Shown: positions 25,414-37,000 of the stretch, piece after piece | Position numbering within the stretch: position 1 is the first letter of the stretch | How the letters are laid out: the number at the start of each line of letters is the position of its first letter | NCBI RefSeq assembly: GCF_022458985.1 | Contig: NC_061771.1 | Location: 14,547,001 to 14,611,000 of the forward strand | Reading direction: 5' to 3' | Source of the DNA: Mugil cephalus | Taxonomy: Eukaryota > Chordata > Actinopteri > Mugiliformes > Mugilidae | Length of the DNA: 64,000 nt | Notes under the pieces: model-generated | The model's database searches: none | Told to the model about the DNA's origin: nothing | The model's input: only the letters and a program-made list of their open reading frames with translations | Translations under genes and position numbers: made by a program

Positions 25414-26093
25414 ACTGTTTTTCCTTTTCTCTTAGCGAATAGCAGTGTCATTGTGTTTATTTTATCTTAGCGAGTGGCAGTGTCATATGATATGCAGTAA
25501 TAAACAGTTTTACCTTCAGTCTCAGATCTTTGTTTAAATGGACCCCTTTTCTTACGTAAAAACATAATTAAGAAATACCACTAGATGGCGGCATAAGTTC
25601 GTGCTACTGTGTTTACATAAAGCTCTTAAAGGCAGAATACACACAGTACATCATAAAATGATATAATGAAATAATGTTATTCAGAGCCACAGTAAGTAGA
25701 AGCATTTGTATGGATGTAAAAATGCTATTAGTGTTTCATCATGTTTTAGACAGACTGTGACAAACTCACTTTTCTCCAGACTTTGTAAAACAGATGTGTC
25801 ATCTTTACAGCATGACCTTTGTTCATGTTAACTTTAATGACAAAACACAACACTTCATTCTTAGAAAACATTTATTGCAACATTATTTAAACATGTTGAA
25901 ATTTGAAAATGTAAACAAATGAAAATTCAATAACGGTGAATGAGTCAGTCTAGCACACTGACTTTTCTCGTGAACAGAAAGACTTAGCTGAATGTCCTGT
26001 GTCTAAACTTAATACACACATAAAGTAGTGAATGAAATGAACACTTTACAAAACTGTAATCGGAAGCACTGGCATTTGGTCAAGCTCCCACTG

Positions 26094-28829
26094 TTATCTG
26101 GGAAAATGAGACGCCAGGTGCAACTTCAGAGCTGGTATAGTCGGAAGCTCTTTGAAACACACGTGGCAGCGGAGTGGTAGTTTCAACAACTCAGCGGTGC
26201 CTTCTTTTACCATGACCTTTCCATGTGTTTCAAGCATCTGAATGACCTCTGTGGGAAGAAAAACAAAATGCGTAATGTGTGGATGTAGTTGCTAACTACT
26301 GATGGTAAAGAAAACTGAATAAACTTGATGTTGTTCTCACCACGGGAATCAACGAAGTAGTCGGTTGTAAATGAGTTCCAATGCTTTTTGTTCTTTAAAC
26401 AAGGAGAGTCAAAGTCTTGGCTGATCACGTGGAGATGAACATGACTGGAAGAAAGTGCAAACGGAACCAGTGATTTTGAATGTAAAGTACATTGTATTTG
26501 TTCGATTGTATGTGCCGAAAGTTAGAACTCTTATCTCTTCCTTCTTTCTTATGCCTATGTGTGTCAAGCTTGTCTTGCATGCACAGCATGTTATTTTGTA
26601 TAGCACATTCCACAGAGACAATTTAAAACTTAAGTCAGAAATCCTACAAGCAACCAGAGGCATTATGTTGTAAACCAATTCAACTCAACCACGTCTAGAT
26701 AATCATACGACTGCTGTGAAATTTCCCAGTTTGGGATGAATAAAGCATCCATCCATCCATCTACTCTTCTGTCCATTACTGGATGAAACCTATACAAACC
26801 ATTTGATTGGCCTTGCAGATCTTTGACAGGGCATAACGGGACATATGACATAATGGGGTAGGAAGGAGAAAAGTGACGGAACAACACCAGTGTTGTCATT
26901 ATATGTAACTGAGTAATTCAAAGTAATTACTTACCTCATGCTTGGGATGGCATGGTAGCCTGTGCGGAAGCGTAGCGAGCTAGAATCTGGACACTGCTCA
27001 ACCATTCGGTCGGCCACTTGCTGCATGTGTTTCACCAGATCACAGTCCTCCTTGCGCAAAGCCTTCAGACTGGGAATCGATTGCCATGGGAGGACGAGCC
27101 AGTGGTGGCGAGCTTTAGGGTATTTATCTTTAATTACTACCACTTTATCATCCTTGTATATCTGGGAAAAAGCAAACGTTGCTCATTCAGACTCTGCACT
27201 TGAAAAGAATTTAACATCACAACAAGCTGTCAATCTGTTTTGCACAGCAGTACCTGCATCTTGGGGTCTTGCATCGAAGTCTTCAGGCCTTGGCTCCAAT
27301 GCCCAGCACCTTCCTGCAACAGATTTTATGTAACATTTGTCTTTGTACAACAGAATGAAATACAGAGGTTTATTAAAATAAAAACTTTTTTCTGCCCTTA
27401 CACTAGTTTTAGTGGTTTCTCCATGGCTGACTGGCACGGAGACCTTTTCTGTCTGTTTGGTTGCTTTCATCTTCTGAGCCTCTCCTTGGCTCTTGCTGTC
27501 TTCTGGAGTAAGCTCTCGTGGCCTTTTTGTGCTGCTGTGGTTACCTGTGGGGTCCGCTTTGAACTGAACAGTATATGGGTAAAGATGATTGACAATGTGA
27601 AGCTGCTGTCCAGGCTTGATTTTCACCTCATTGTCTTTACCCACCACCACAGAGTCTACAGAGGTGGGGTTTAAGCCCAGCTTTGGAATAAAAAGAGGGA
27701 GATGAGAGACAGAATGTTTACTAATGAATGGAAGACGTTTCAATTAGTGATTCTTTTTAAATTGGTTTGACTGGACAGTCTCACCTGTTTAACCTTGACA
27801 TAGCCTTTGTTGCATTCTGCTTTGAGTTCAACTGGTTGGGAAGGGATGAGATTTACACAGGTTCAGATTTTGACTACTCACATGTACACATATTTGCATT
27901 TTTAAGAGTTTTAAAGTATACAGGTAAGTATTGTGGGAACAGTAAAATGTATGCGTGCTTATGAGTGCTTTAATAATCAGGTTTAATTACTAGAAGTGAT
28001 TTAATATGCAATATATGGGACATAATCACTGGAACAGAATACACTGAACATGTACTGCTGGCAGAAATGGAAAAACACTGGAAGGCCGAATGATATGATT
28101 GTATTGAGAACAACATGTACTTAAAGGTCACAATGTATTTTCTGAAGATGTCTCGCGGGGGGAGCAGGACGCGCCGGACCACAATCTAACAGAGAAAGTG
28201 TGTCAAAGAGGAGAAGTAGATGAGCCAATCAGGTGTTTACTGTAGTAATAGAAAAGAACTGCTCCCGCGAAGGCAACTCAGATCCAGACTCATATCTTTG
28301 TATGTACTGTGGTCTCCACACTCTGCAGACTGTGAATAAATACTCGTACTGGACGTCATTCTCTCGTCTCTTTATTCCTCACATCAACGGACCCGGAGAG
28401 GAGAGGAAAGCAGGGCTAAAATTCCTCCTCAACAGTATTATGACATATTAAAGAAAAATCATGTCTATTATTTGTATGGCATATTATGATCCCCGTAAAA
28501 ATACCAAAAATATTAGTTTATGGTAGTTTTAACATTAACGTGTAAAACGTGCATTTGTTCATAGTGGTTCGTTTTATGGACATCAAATTACAGATTTAAA
28601 TTGAATAAAATAGCCACAACGCCCAGAATTCTTCTCCTTTTTGAAGTTTAGCTACTATCTAGCGCAATGTTCACACCAAATTGAAATGTATTGTTTTACC
28701 TTGCTGTCGAGAGCATTTTTTGTCTTTGATCGTCGTTTCCGGCCCTCTGCCCACGACGACTGTCTGTAAATGAGGCAGGTGGATGGGTTTGTGATTACCC
28801 TCCTCACTGATAAGCCAGCAGATCGGCAT
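26094..28829 (-). CDS. aptx: Aprataxin
   Basis: DNA-repair hydrolase that removes AMP from abortive ligation intermediates; nuclear. 333 aa. Exons (minus): 28700-28829, 27785-27831, 27402-27680, 27254-27313, 26935-27161, 26341-26444, 26094-26248; phases agree throughout. Residues 1-100: FHA domain ([38 protein letters not shown]), which binds phosphorylated XRCC1/XRCC4. A low-conservation K/E/T linker follows. HIT domain from about residue 175 ([20 protein letters not shown]) with the catalytic histidine triad HVHLHV near the 26444 exon start, then the conserved [18 protein letters not shown]. The C-terminal C2H2 zinc finger has CHVC ... HLASH. Length is close to the human long isoform (about 342-356 aa). 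Head to head with dnaja1. Confidence 0.96.
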
Positions 28830-28839
28830 TTTATCATCT

Positions 28840-29012
28840 TACGAAGCTTATTTTTTAACAACGCTCCATTACATTGCACGCTTGTTTTGGTGGCCGGCCT
28901 CGTCGCGGGGAAGTGACGTCACCTGACGCGACTTTCTTCCATCCCGGGTGAGGAGAAGATTCTGGAAGAACCGAGGTGTGAAAGGGCTTCAAAACAGTTG
29001 TCTTCATTTCAG
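28840..29012. promoter_or_regulatory. Bidirectional aptx/dnaja1 promoter with CRE and heat-shock element
   Basis: A GC/CpG-rich block separates the divergent genes (aptx ATG at 28829; dnaja1 leader exon ends at 29012 before GTAGGA). It contains the palindromic CRE TGACGTCA at 28914-28921 and a perfect three-unit heat-shock element AGAAG-ATTCT-GGAAG at 28954-28968, i.e. nGAAnnTTCnnGAAn. dnaja1 encodes a heat-inducible HSP40, so HSF1 control is expected; aptx may share it. Confidence 0.8.
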
Positions 29013-30011
29013 GTAGGAAACCAATTATTGGCTGTATTTGTGTGTTTATGACAGTGACACGTATGTTTGTTACGGCCAGAGTTCGTGTCATCAGCATAAC
29101 TAGCGTTTTAGCCTTAGTCGGGCTAAGTAGCTAAAAAAAAAAGCGCTACCTACGGCCTAATTGGCCTCAGTTTGTACTTCCATGTTTTAGCATCTTCACC
29201 GAGGTAACCGCTGGATAAAATAAAAGTTAATTAACCAGGTATATCTCAAAGTTTAAGAAGGTCTGTTAAACACAGGCGTCGTTTTTGACGATGTTGTCGT
29301 GAAATCCCCAGGGACAGAACTCTGCTCTGTAGTTTTTGTCAATATAAAACAAATATGGCAGTCTGCAGGTTGTTAACTAAGAAAACCCTGGTGCTCTGGA
29401 CAGGTTTTCAGCGTACCTTTCACATTAAATAGCCCTTAGCTTTAAGTAATATTGTTTGTTTTCATTTTCTTTCCTATGGTTAAATAAACCAAGTATCAGT
29501 GAACCAGGACCATAGATACTTTAGTTGGTTCATCTAGAGAAGCGTTTCATAACATTTCTTGAGCCATGGCACATATTTTTAGTCAAGTCAACTCTGACAT
29601 TTGCAACACAATACAGGATTAAAATTACCTTCCTCTAAGGCCTATGGTGGTAAAATCTGAAAATATATCGTGTATGTACAAAGAAAAGAGAAACGTGACA
29701 TAGTGCATGACAATATACATAATAGCTAATACAAAATCCAACGGCACTAATGAAAATGTCAGTGACACTTTTATTTACATAGCATGTTTAAATGCCTATG
29801 GCCAACCGAAGTGTTTTAACAGGATAAAATCAATAAAAGCAAAACAGTAAAAACCGTTTAGTTGAGTCAAATGTCCACTGATAACAGTAGATTCATCCAG
29901 TTGTTATGCAAATTCTCCACTGAAGCGCAACTTTTCCAAAACTATCCTTTAAATGTCTGCAGACATGTCATCAATCATTCTGGCAATTATACTATTTGAG
30001 AGAGGGACAAG

Positions 30012-30096
30012 AAAACAAGACCAGTTGCATAAGTTTCAGTTTTGTTTTTGGATACACATTAAACAAAACTGAAACTTATTCACCTGGTCTTGTTTT
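30012..30096. other. Long near-perfect hairpin in dnaja1 intron 1
   Basis: Two 36-nt arms (30012-30047 and 30061-30096) are reverse complements with two mismatches, separated by a 13-nt loop. Size fits a pre-miRNA-like hairpin or a small foldback element; nothing coding. Confidence 0.85.
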
Positions 30097-31063
30097 TTTT
30101 TAAGATATCTCCCCACTCATCCAGTTTTATTTATTCCTAAATGACGGCTGGTCCACACTCGAAAACACACTGTTGCAGGTGAATATTGTGTCAGTTTGTT
30201 GGGTTGTACATTGTCCGTTTACACCAGAGTGGGTAAATATTAGAAATGCAACACAATTTACAAGCCAGAGTTAACATCACAGCACAAAAATTCAGCTTTA
30301 TTTATTTTTTTTCTTTTGCTGAGCTGTTGTATTAGAATGGATTATTTTTATTTTTAGATGTGTGCGTCTTATCAACACAAGACTGATGCTATAACTCTTT
30401 AGAAACCTGTGGTATTTGGTGATGTATGGGCACATTTATTACAATGCTAAGTAGTGACCGGTGTAATCAAATCATGTCGCATGTAAAAACACGATTCTGC
30501 TGTGGTGATAATATTTTTGTCACACATGCATGTTTCCGCATATATCCACATTTCACGCATCTCATTTGACTTTTTACCCCACGTTTTTGTTAGCAGTGAC
30601 TCCATTGCTGACATATATTGTGTTATCACTTCTATTATGAAGCCAAAGTCACAATCACAATAGCCTAGCAATAAATCCCCTTCTTTTAAGTGTATTACAT
30701 AGTTTTTTTGTTTCAACCAACTTAATTTCAACCCCCAGTTTCTTCTGATTAAAAATAAGGGGAAGCCCATATGCTAACCGTGACTCAGAGTGCAACATTT
30801 CTGAGACCAGTATCATGAATGCCTCTCACAGTACAGTGTGATGATGACCTTTGCTCTTATTAAAGAACTCTCTCATTGCTATCGTCATAATGACATGCTT
30901 CAGACAAAGTCTCACCATGTGACTCTGACCACATATTTTCAGACCAGATTTTCACTGATTGATCAGAGACGTATTGAGGAGCTATAATGGACCTGAGTAT
31001 TTAGATTCTGATGTTTTTTTTCCCTTCTTGTTCTTTTCCTAAGATAATCCTTTAAAGGGAACC

Positions 31064-34000
31064 ATGGTCAAAGAAACAGGCTATTATGACACGCTGGGTG
31101 TGAAACCTAACGCCACTCCAGACGAGCTGAAAAAGGCCTATCGCAAACTAGCTTTGAAATATCACCCTGACAAAAATCCTACAGAAGGAGAGAAGGTATG
31201 TACGTTTTTCTGTTCCTCTCGTAAAGATTCAAGTCATTGTAAGAAATGTATTTTGAACCTTTTGTTTTTACAAAGTTCAAGCAGATCTCACAAGCATATG
31301 AGGTGTTATCAGATGCCAAGAAGAGGGACCTGTATGACAGGGGCGGTGAAAAGGCCATAAAAGAAGGAGGGACTGGTGGTGGTGGTGGTGGGAGCTTTGC
31401 ATCACCTATGGATATCTTTGACTTGTTCTTTGGTGGAGGAAGTCGTATGCATAGAGAGCGAAAAGGTACGCAAAATAATGTGTTGATGATGTGTACATTT
31501 CTGATTTGAAAGTTTTGTCTGATTGAGTCAAAAGAAAGTATGTTTATATGTTTGATGATTCATCTGCAGAGACGAAGCCAGTTCTGTTGAGGAGGACGTT
31601 TAAGTGTTGGACTTTTAATTGGGGAAAGTAGAACTGCAACTAGGGCTGGGTGATGTGGACAAATTAGATTTTTATTCATGTCTAAGAGACAACACGATTA
31701 AAAAGTAGTTAATTGTTACTATGGCATATGTAACATTCGATAAAGGAACAAGAATAATAACAAAAAAGTAGCTCATATAAACAGTTTCAGTGGGAATCAT
31801 TGGTATGTGCAAATGCTACCTTGCAAAATATTTAAACGTGAGAAAGTGTGAACCACATTACCACATTCCAGAGACATGCATATTAGGTGAGTTTGTGATA
31901 CTAAATTGGCCTTAGTTGCACATGTAAGTGTGAAACTGCTTGTGAATGTTCTCTCTGTGATGGACTCCATGGTGAACCCTGTCTCTGGCCCCATGACAAC
32001 AGTCCACCAGAACAAACAGCGATAGATAAGGACTGTAAATGAATACCGTCTCTTTTCCAACATGAAATGCCATTGTTGTGTGTGACTACCTTCTGTCTGT
32101 GGGCCTGTCTTGGTTTGGAGCTGGGTCGGGGTTAGCTTCAGGCCCAGAGAGACACATTTCTCGCATGCTTTTTTTTCAGGCACTGCCACAGGGTTGTTGT
32201 GCTGCTGTGTTTGGCTTTGATAAACATTTTCCTCGTGTTACGCAGCACAGACGTCTGTCCCGGTCAGAAGTAACTTGACTACCTTTATTTGGTATTGTTT
32301 TATTTGGTATTGTTGTCTTCGATGGCTGCTAATACCCCAGCTTGTTGAACTGGCCATGCCAGCAGAAAATCAGAAACGCAATTTGAAAAGTAAATCTTGA
32401 ATTACTCAAATTAATAAATTTATCACCCAGCCTTAGTTGTAACTAATGAAAATTAGTGGTTGTAGATTAGTCTCCCAGTTATTTTCATGATTAATCCTTA
32501 TTTTGTAAAACCATGTTAAAATTTAGAATTGAAAAAGTTATGTTAACATGGAAAATCCCAACAAAATGTGCTCAGAAATAAATGTTTCATTTAGGCAAAA
32601 CACAAACCACAAAATATTCAGCTTCCATACATATGTAAAAAAGCAAAAATGACAAACTAGTTATTAAAGGAGTTATTTTATCTACTAACCGCTGTATCAG
32701 TTTGATCTTTGATCCTTTGACCCTGATACTCAGGTGTATCCATTTTCATTTTCTCCACACAGCTGTGTTTTAAAGGAGAACAAATGAGTTTCTTGTGTTT
32801 TAATGAATGAACCCTCCAGCTGCAGTTTGTGCTTGTAAGTAATCACATTATAGCGAGAAACTCTTGGCTGTGGAACAAGCAAAACAAATGTTTGAGAGAA
32901 CAGTTCTTCTCTGTGGCTCATTAGTCAGTACGTTTACATGCACAGCTTATTCGACTTTATAAATGCGTTCCTTGTCCCAGTTTATGGAGAAAATCCGAAT
33001 AACTGACGGGAACATGTCCTCCTCCTCCTCCACACTAGGTGGCGATATATGTGTCTTTTCAGTGGGTTAATAGGGCCCCCTTTCTGTTTGACCTACTACG
33101 TCATATAATAAACAAGAGTTGTTCATGCAGCAGACCGGCATTTCAAACAACAATAACAGGGATAGTAATTCTGCTTTTTTAATCTTAAACGTAATGTGCG
33201 CACAACTTGTGTTGCAGATAAGATGTGCGCTATCCCTCAGGTGGTTCTTCTACCGGCTCTGTTTACCTTCTTCTTCTCTGATTGGCTTTCTTGCAAGTTT
33301 TTATTCATACGCCAATGCAGCGGTTGTGGAGCATCATAGACGCGTTGTCCGGTTAAAGTCTGATTAAGCGGATACATGCCGGAGATAATACAATTTCCAA
33401 CCGTATTATCTGGGTGTCTTAATCGGATAAGAACTCGGAGTAGCGCGTTTACATGCACTTACGTTGTCCAGTTGAAGTCCGATTAAGGCAATAATTAGTT
33501 TTTTCCACGTGCATGTAAATGTACTGAGTGATTCTGCAGTTTAGTCGATGCAAATGTGCTTTCCATCTTCAGTGCTCACAGCTTGTTATTCTCCATCACA
33601 GTCAAAGTAGCTGAAAGTAGTAAGGTCACAGGAGTTTATGTACATTTTTTTAAAAAAAGTTTTAGTTTGGAGGAAAGTGATTTTAAAGTATTGGAGACTC
33701 TGAGTGTGAATTGATTAAACAGAAAAATAAATAAAACTGTCAGATGCAAGGAAAAGGTTTTCCGGTTTCTCCACTTTGTAACTCTTTAAGTACTTTTCTT
33801 AAAAAAAAGACTTTGGAAAAGGAGCGTCATCTTACATTTGGCTGACTAGGCTTTTTGCCAGTGTTATTCCTAGAGTTGCTGAAATCTTGTTCTATGCTCT
33901 GACAATGCTGTGTTTTGTTCCACCGCAGGGAAGAATATTGTTCACCAGATTTCAGTGACGCTGGAAGATCTTTATAATGGAACAACAAGAAAACTTGCCG

Positions 34001-37000
34001 TCCAGAAGAATACCATCTGTGAGCGATGTGAAGGTACGACTCTACTCTGCTAACGTTTGTTAATGTTTGGTAGCTAGAACCAAGGTGGTGGTGGCAACTT
34101 GATCAATGAGTCGCTCTGTTGTGAACTGATGATGCTGTGGCCAATCAAATCGTTTGTTTCTTTCCTCTGTATCGGTTGAAGCCTGCCCCATAATGACGTG
34201 TTACCACACTAGGAATGGGCGATACTTTATCATACACAGTATACCGCCCAAAACACAATGAGAATTTGCCATCTCGCCATAAATGTGACGCGCACAATGT
34301 AGTCACATGCTCAAAGCCGTAGTTCACCTGTAACGACTAAACAAGGCTCCTCATCAATAATATGGAACTGGTTCAGATATCAGAAGGTGGATGTGGAACA
34401 AACTTTTCTGATATGCAAGTAGTAAAAAAAAAAAGAAAAAAAAAGAGATGATGGCTAAGGATAGCAACAACAACACAACAAATTTATTCCACCACCTGAA
34501 GTACAACCACAAGCTGGAATACACCGAGAGCCAGCAAATGAGTCGGGAGAAAGGAGTCACATCCTCTGGTAAATCAGAGGGACCAGACGTCCCCGTCTTG
34601 GATGACCTTGATCTTGATAACATTAATTTTATCTCCGAGCTGTAAATGTCCCTGGATTTCTTCTTTGGGTAATTTAGTCAGTCCATTCTCTGTTAACATG
34701 ATTTTTATTGTTATCGCCAGAATGGTAAAATTTATTGGGATACATTTTTTTAGCCCACATCGTTCATCCCTATACCACACTCCTATTGTGTGTCCCACGC
34801 TAGATGTGTGGTCATCCAGGCAGTATTTCACCACACAAACCCAAGCAAGCTTGAAGGGCAAAAAAGGACTTGTCTACGACTTGGGGACTTGTGTTTACCA
34901 GTGTGTTAAAAGAGATTACCTTTTTGTCACCAGGTCACGCCAGTGTACAGGCCGGGGATAAATTAAACCAAAAGGCAAAAATACCCGTTGACCTTGTCAT
35001 CCAGAGTACTGACAGTTTGATTCCCTTGACAGGCCGTGGGAGCCGTAAAGGAGCTGCACAGACATGCGTGTCCTGCCATGGCACAGGGATGCAGGTGCGC
35101 ATGCACCAGATTGTGCCAGGTATGGTGCAGCAGGTGTCCACCGTGTGCCACAGCTGCCAGGGACAAGGACAGAGAATCAACCACAAGGACCGCTGCAAAG
35201 TTTGTGTAGGGCGGAAGATCCTGCGACAGAAGAAGATTTTGGAGGTTCACATTGACAAAGGTGAGAGAAAAGGGAGAGGTTGTTTATCAAACTGGAGAAA
35301 CGCGTAAGGTACATGACTAACCTGGTGAATACATTGACACAGGAATGAGAGATGGACAGAAGATTGTTTTCCACGGAGAGGGGGACCAAGAGCCCGGAAT
35401 CGAACCAGGAGATATCGTCATTGTCCTGGACCAGCGAGAGCATCCGGTGTTCACCAGGTAATATAGTGTTGGCTGTCAAGTGTCTTCTGTCATTAACTGT
35501 CTCTGCATGTGTTACTGAAGTGGTCAACCAGTCAATGGTTCCATTTTACCTTTGAATGTACATTTAGTTTTTATTCAGTCTAAGTATTTGTAGGAGCACC
35601 TCCTCTTTGTGAAGTTCAAGTTGTTGCTGCTGTTGTCATCAGGAGAGGAGAGGACCTCATCATGTCCATGGAGTTACAGCTGGTAGAGGCTTTGTGTGGC
35701 TTCAAGAAACCTGTTCAGACACTGGACAACAGAACTCTGCTTGTCACGTCACATCCAGGTAAACGAAGTCAGATAAAGGCATTTAAATTTCTAAACGTTT
35801 AACAGAGAGAATCAGACCTAACGTCTAAACGTGTTCTCTATAGTGTTGAGGATGAAGTATTTCCTTCATCTGTATTTTAAATCACAACCTGACATGTGGG
35901 CCGCAGCGTAAGCTGGAGCAAAGAAAAGGATTTATTTTTATTTTTATTTTATATTTGCCAAAAGTTGACTAAAAAATGTGAATACATTGAAGTCCAGCAA
36001 TAGAAGAGTTGAGCTCTGTCTGTCTGACAGTGAAGCACATGCAGCATCCAAAGACACTGTAAGGCCGGTGGGGATGCAGAGGCCTGTTATACTTTAAAAT
36101 GTATTTTTTTGCACCAGCAAATCCAAATCAATTGTTTTTTAATAATACTTTATCATATCATAGTAGCTTGTTGTTGTAGTTAGTCTAACACAAAAACCCT
36201 AAATTTTATTTTCATACAAAAACTTTATTTACTGTGAATTAAGTTCATTTTACAAGTTGTTTTTAAAGAGGAATATTGATAATATACAGAGACAATTGTG
36301 TGTTTGGCATCAGCGTTTGTGGACAACAAAGAGCTCCGTGGGCTGGCCTTTAATTGCTTAATGCATTTTAGAAGAACAGTCAATGAAAAACTGTGACTGT
36401 AAAACCACTCAAATAAAATACAAACTCATTCTTCTTCAGTTCATTTCATTTAAGTGCCAGTGAATATAGACGATGTCCCATCATGTGCAAGCAATAAGGA
36501 GGAAGTAGAATATCCCAGTAATTACCCACTATATTCTGTCTTTAATGATGTCTCTGTTTTTGTTTTAATTGCAGGGGAGTTAATCAAGCCTGGAGACACC
36601 AAATGTGTCCTGAGTGAAGGGATGCCCACATATCGCAGACCGTTTGAGAAAGGACGTCTTATTATTCACTTTACAGTAAGAACTTCTTCAGCATCACTTT
36701 AACCTTTTTGCTTATGTTTTTATTTTATAATCAGCAAAAGCACATATATAGAAATCAAAAGAAGACTCATCTCCTTCGCGCCACATTCACATTTGAGTTT
36801 TATATATTTCATATGTACCGTATTTTCCGCACTATAAGGCGCACCTAAAAACCTCCAATTTTCTCAAAAGCTGACAGTGCGCCTTATAATCCGGTGCGCC
36901 TAATATATGGACCAATATCGAGCCATAACAGGTCTCGCAACTACGGTAAGCAGCCGCCGACTTCATTTTCCCCCGTAGAAGAAGAAGCGCGCGGTGCATG

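Noticed and set aside
28130-28187. Exon-like minus-strand segment ([13 protein letters not shown]) in an aptx intron
   Set aside because: The FHA exon at 28700 joins the exon at 27831 directly in phase, so this piece is not needed in aptx.
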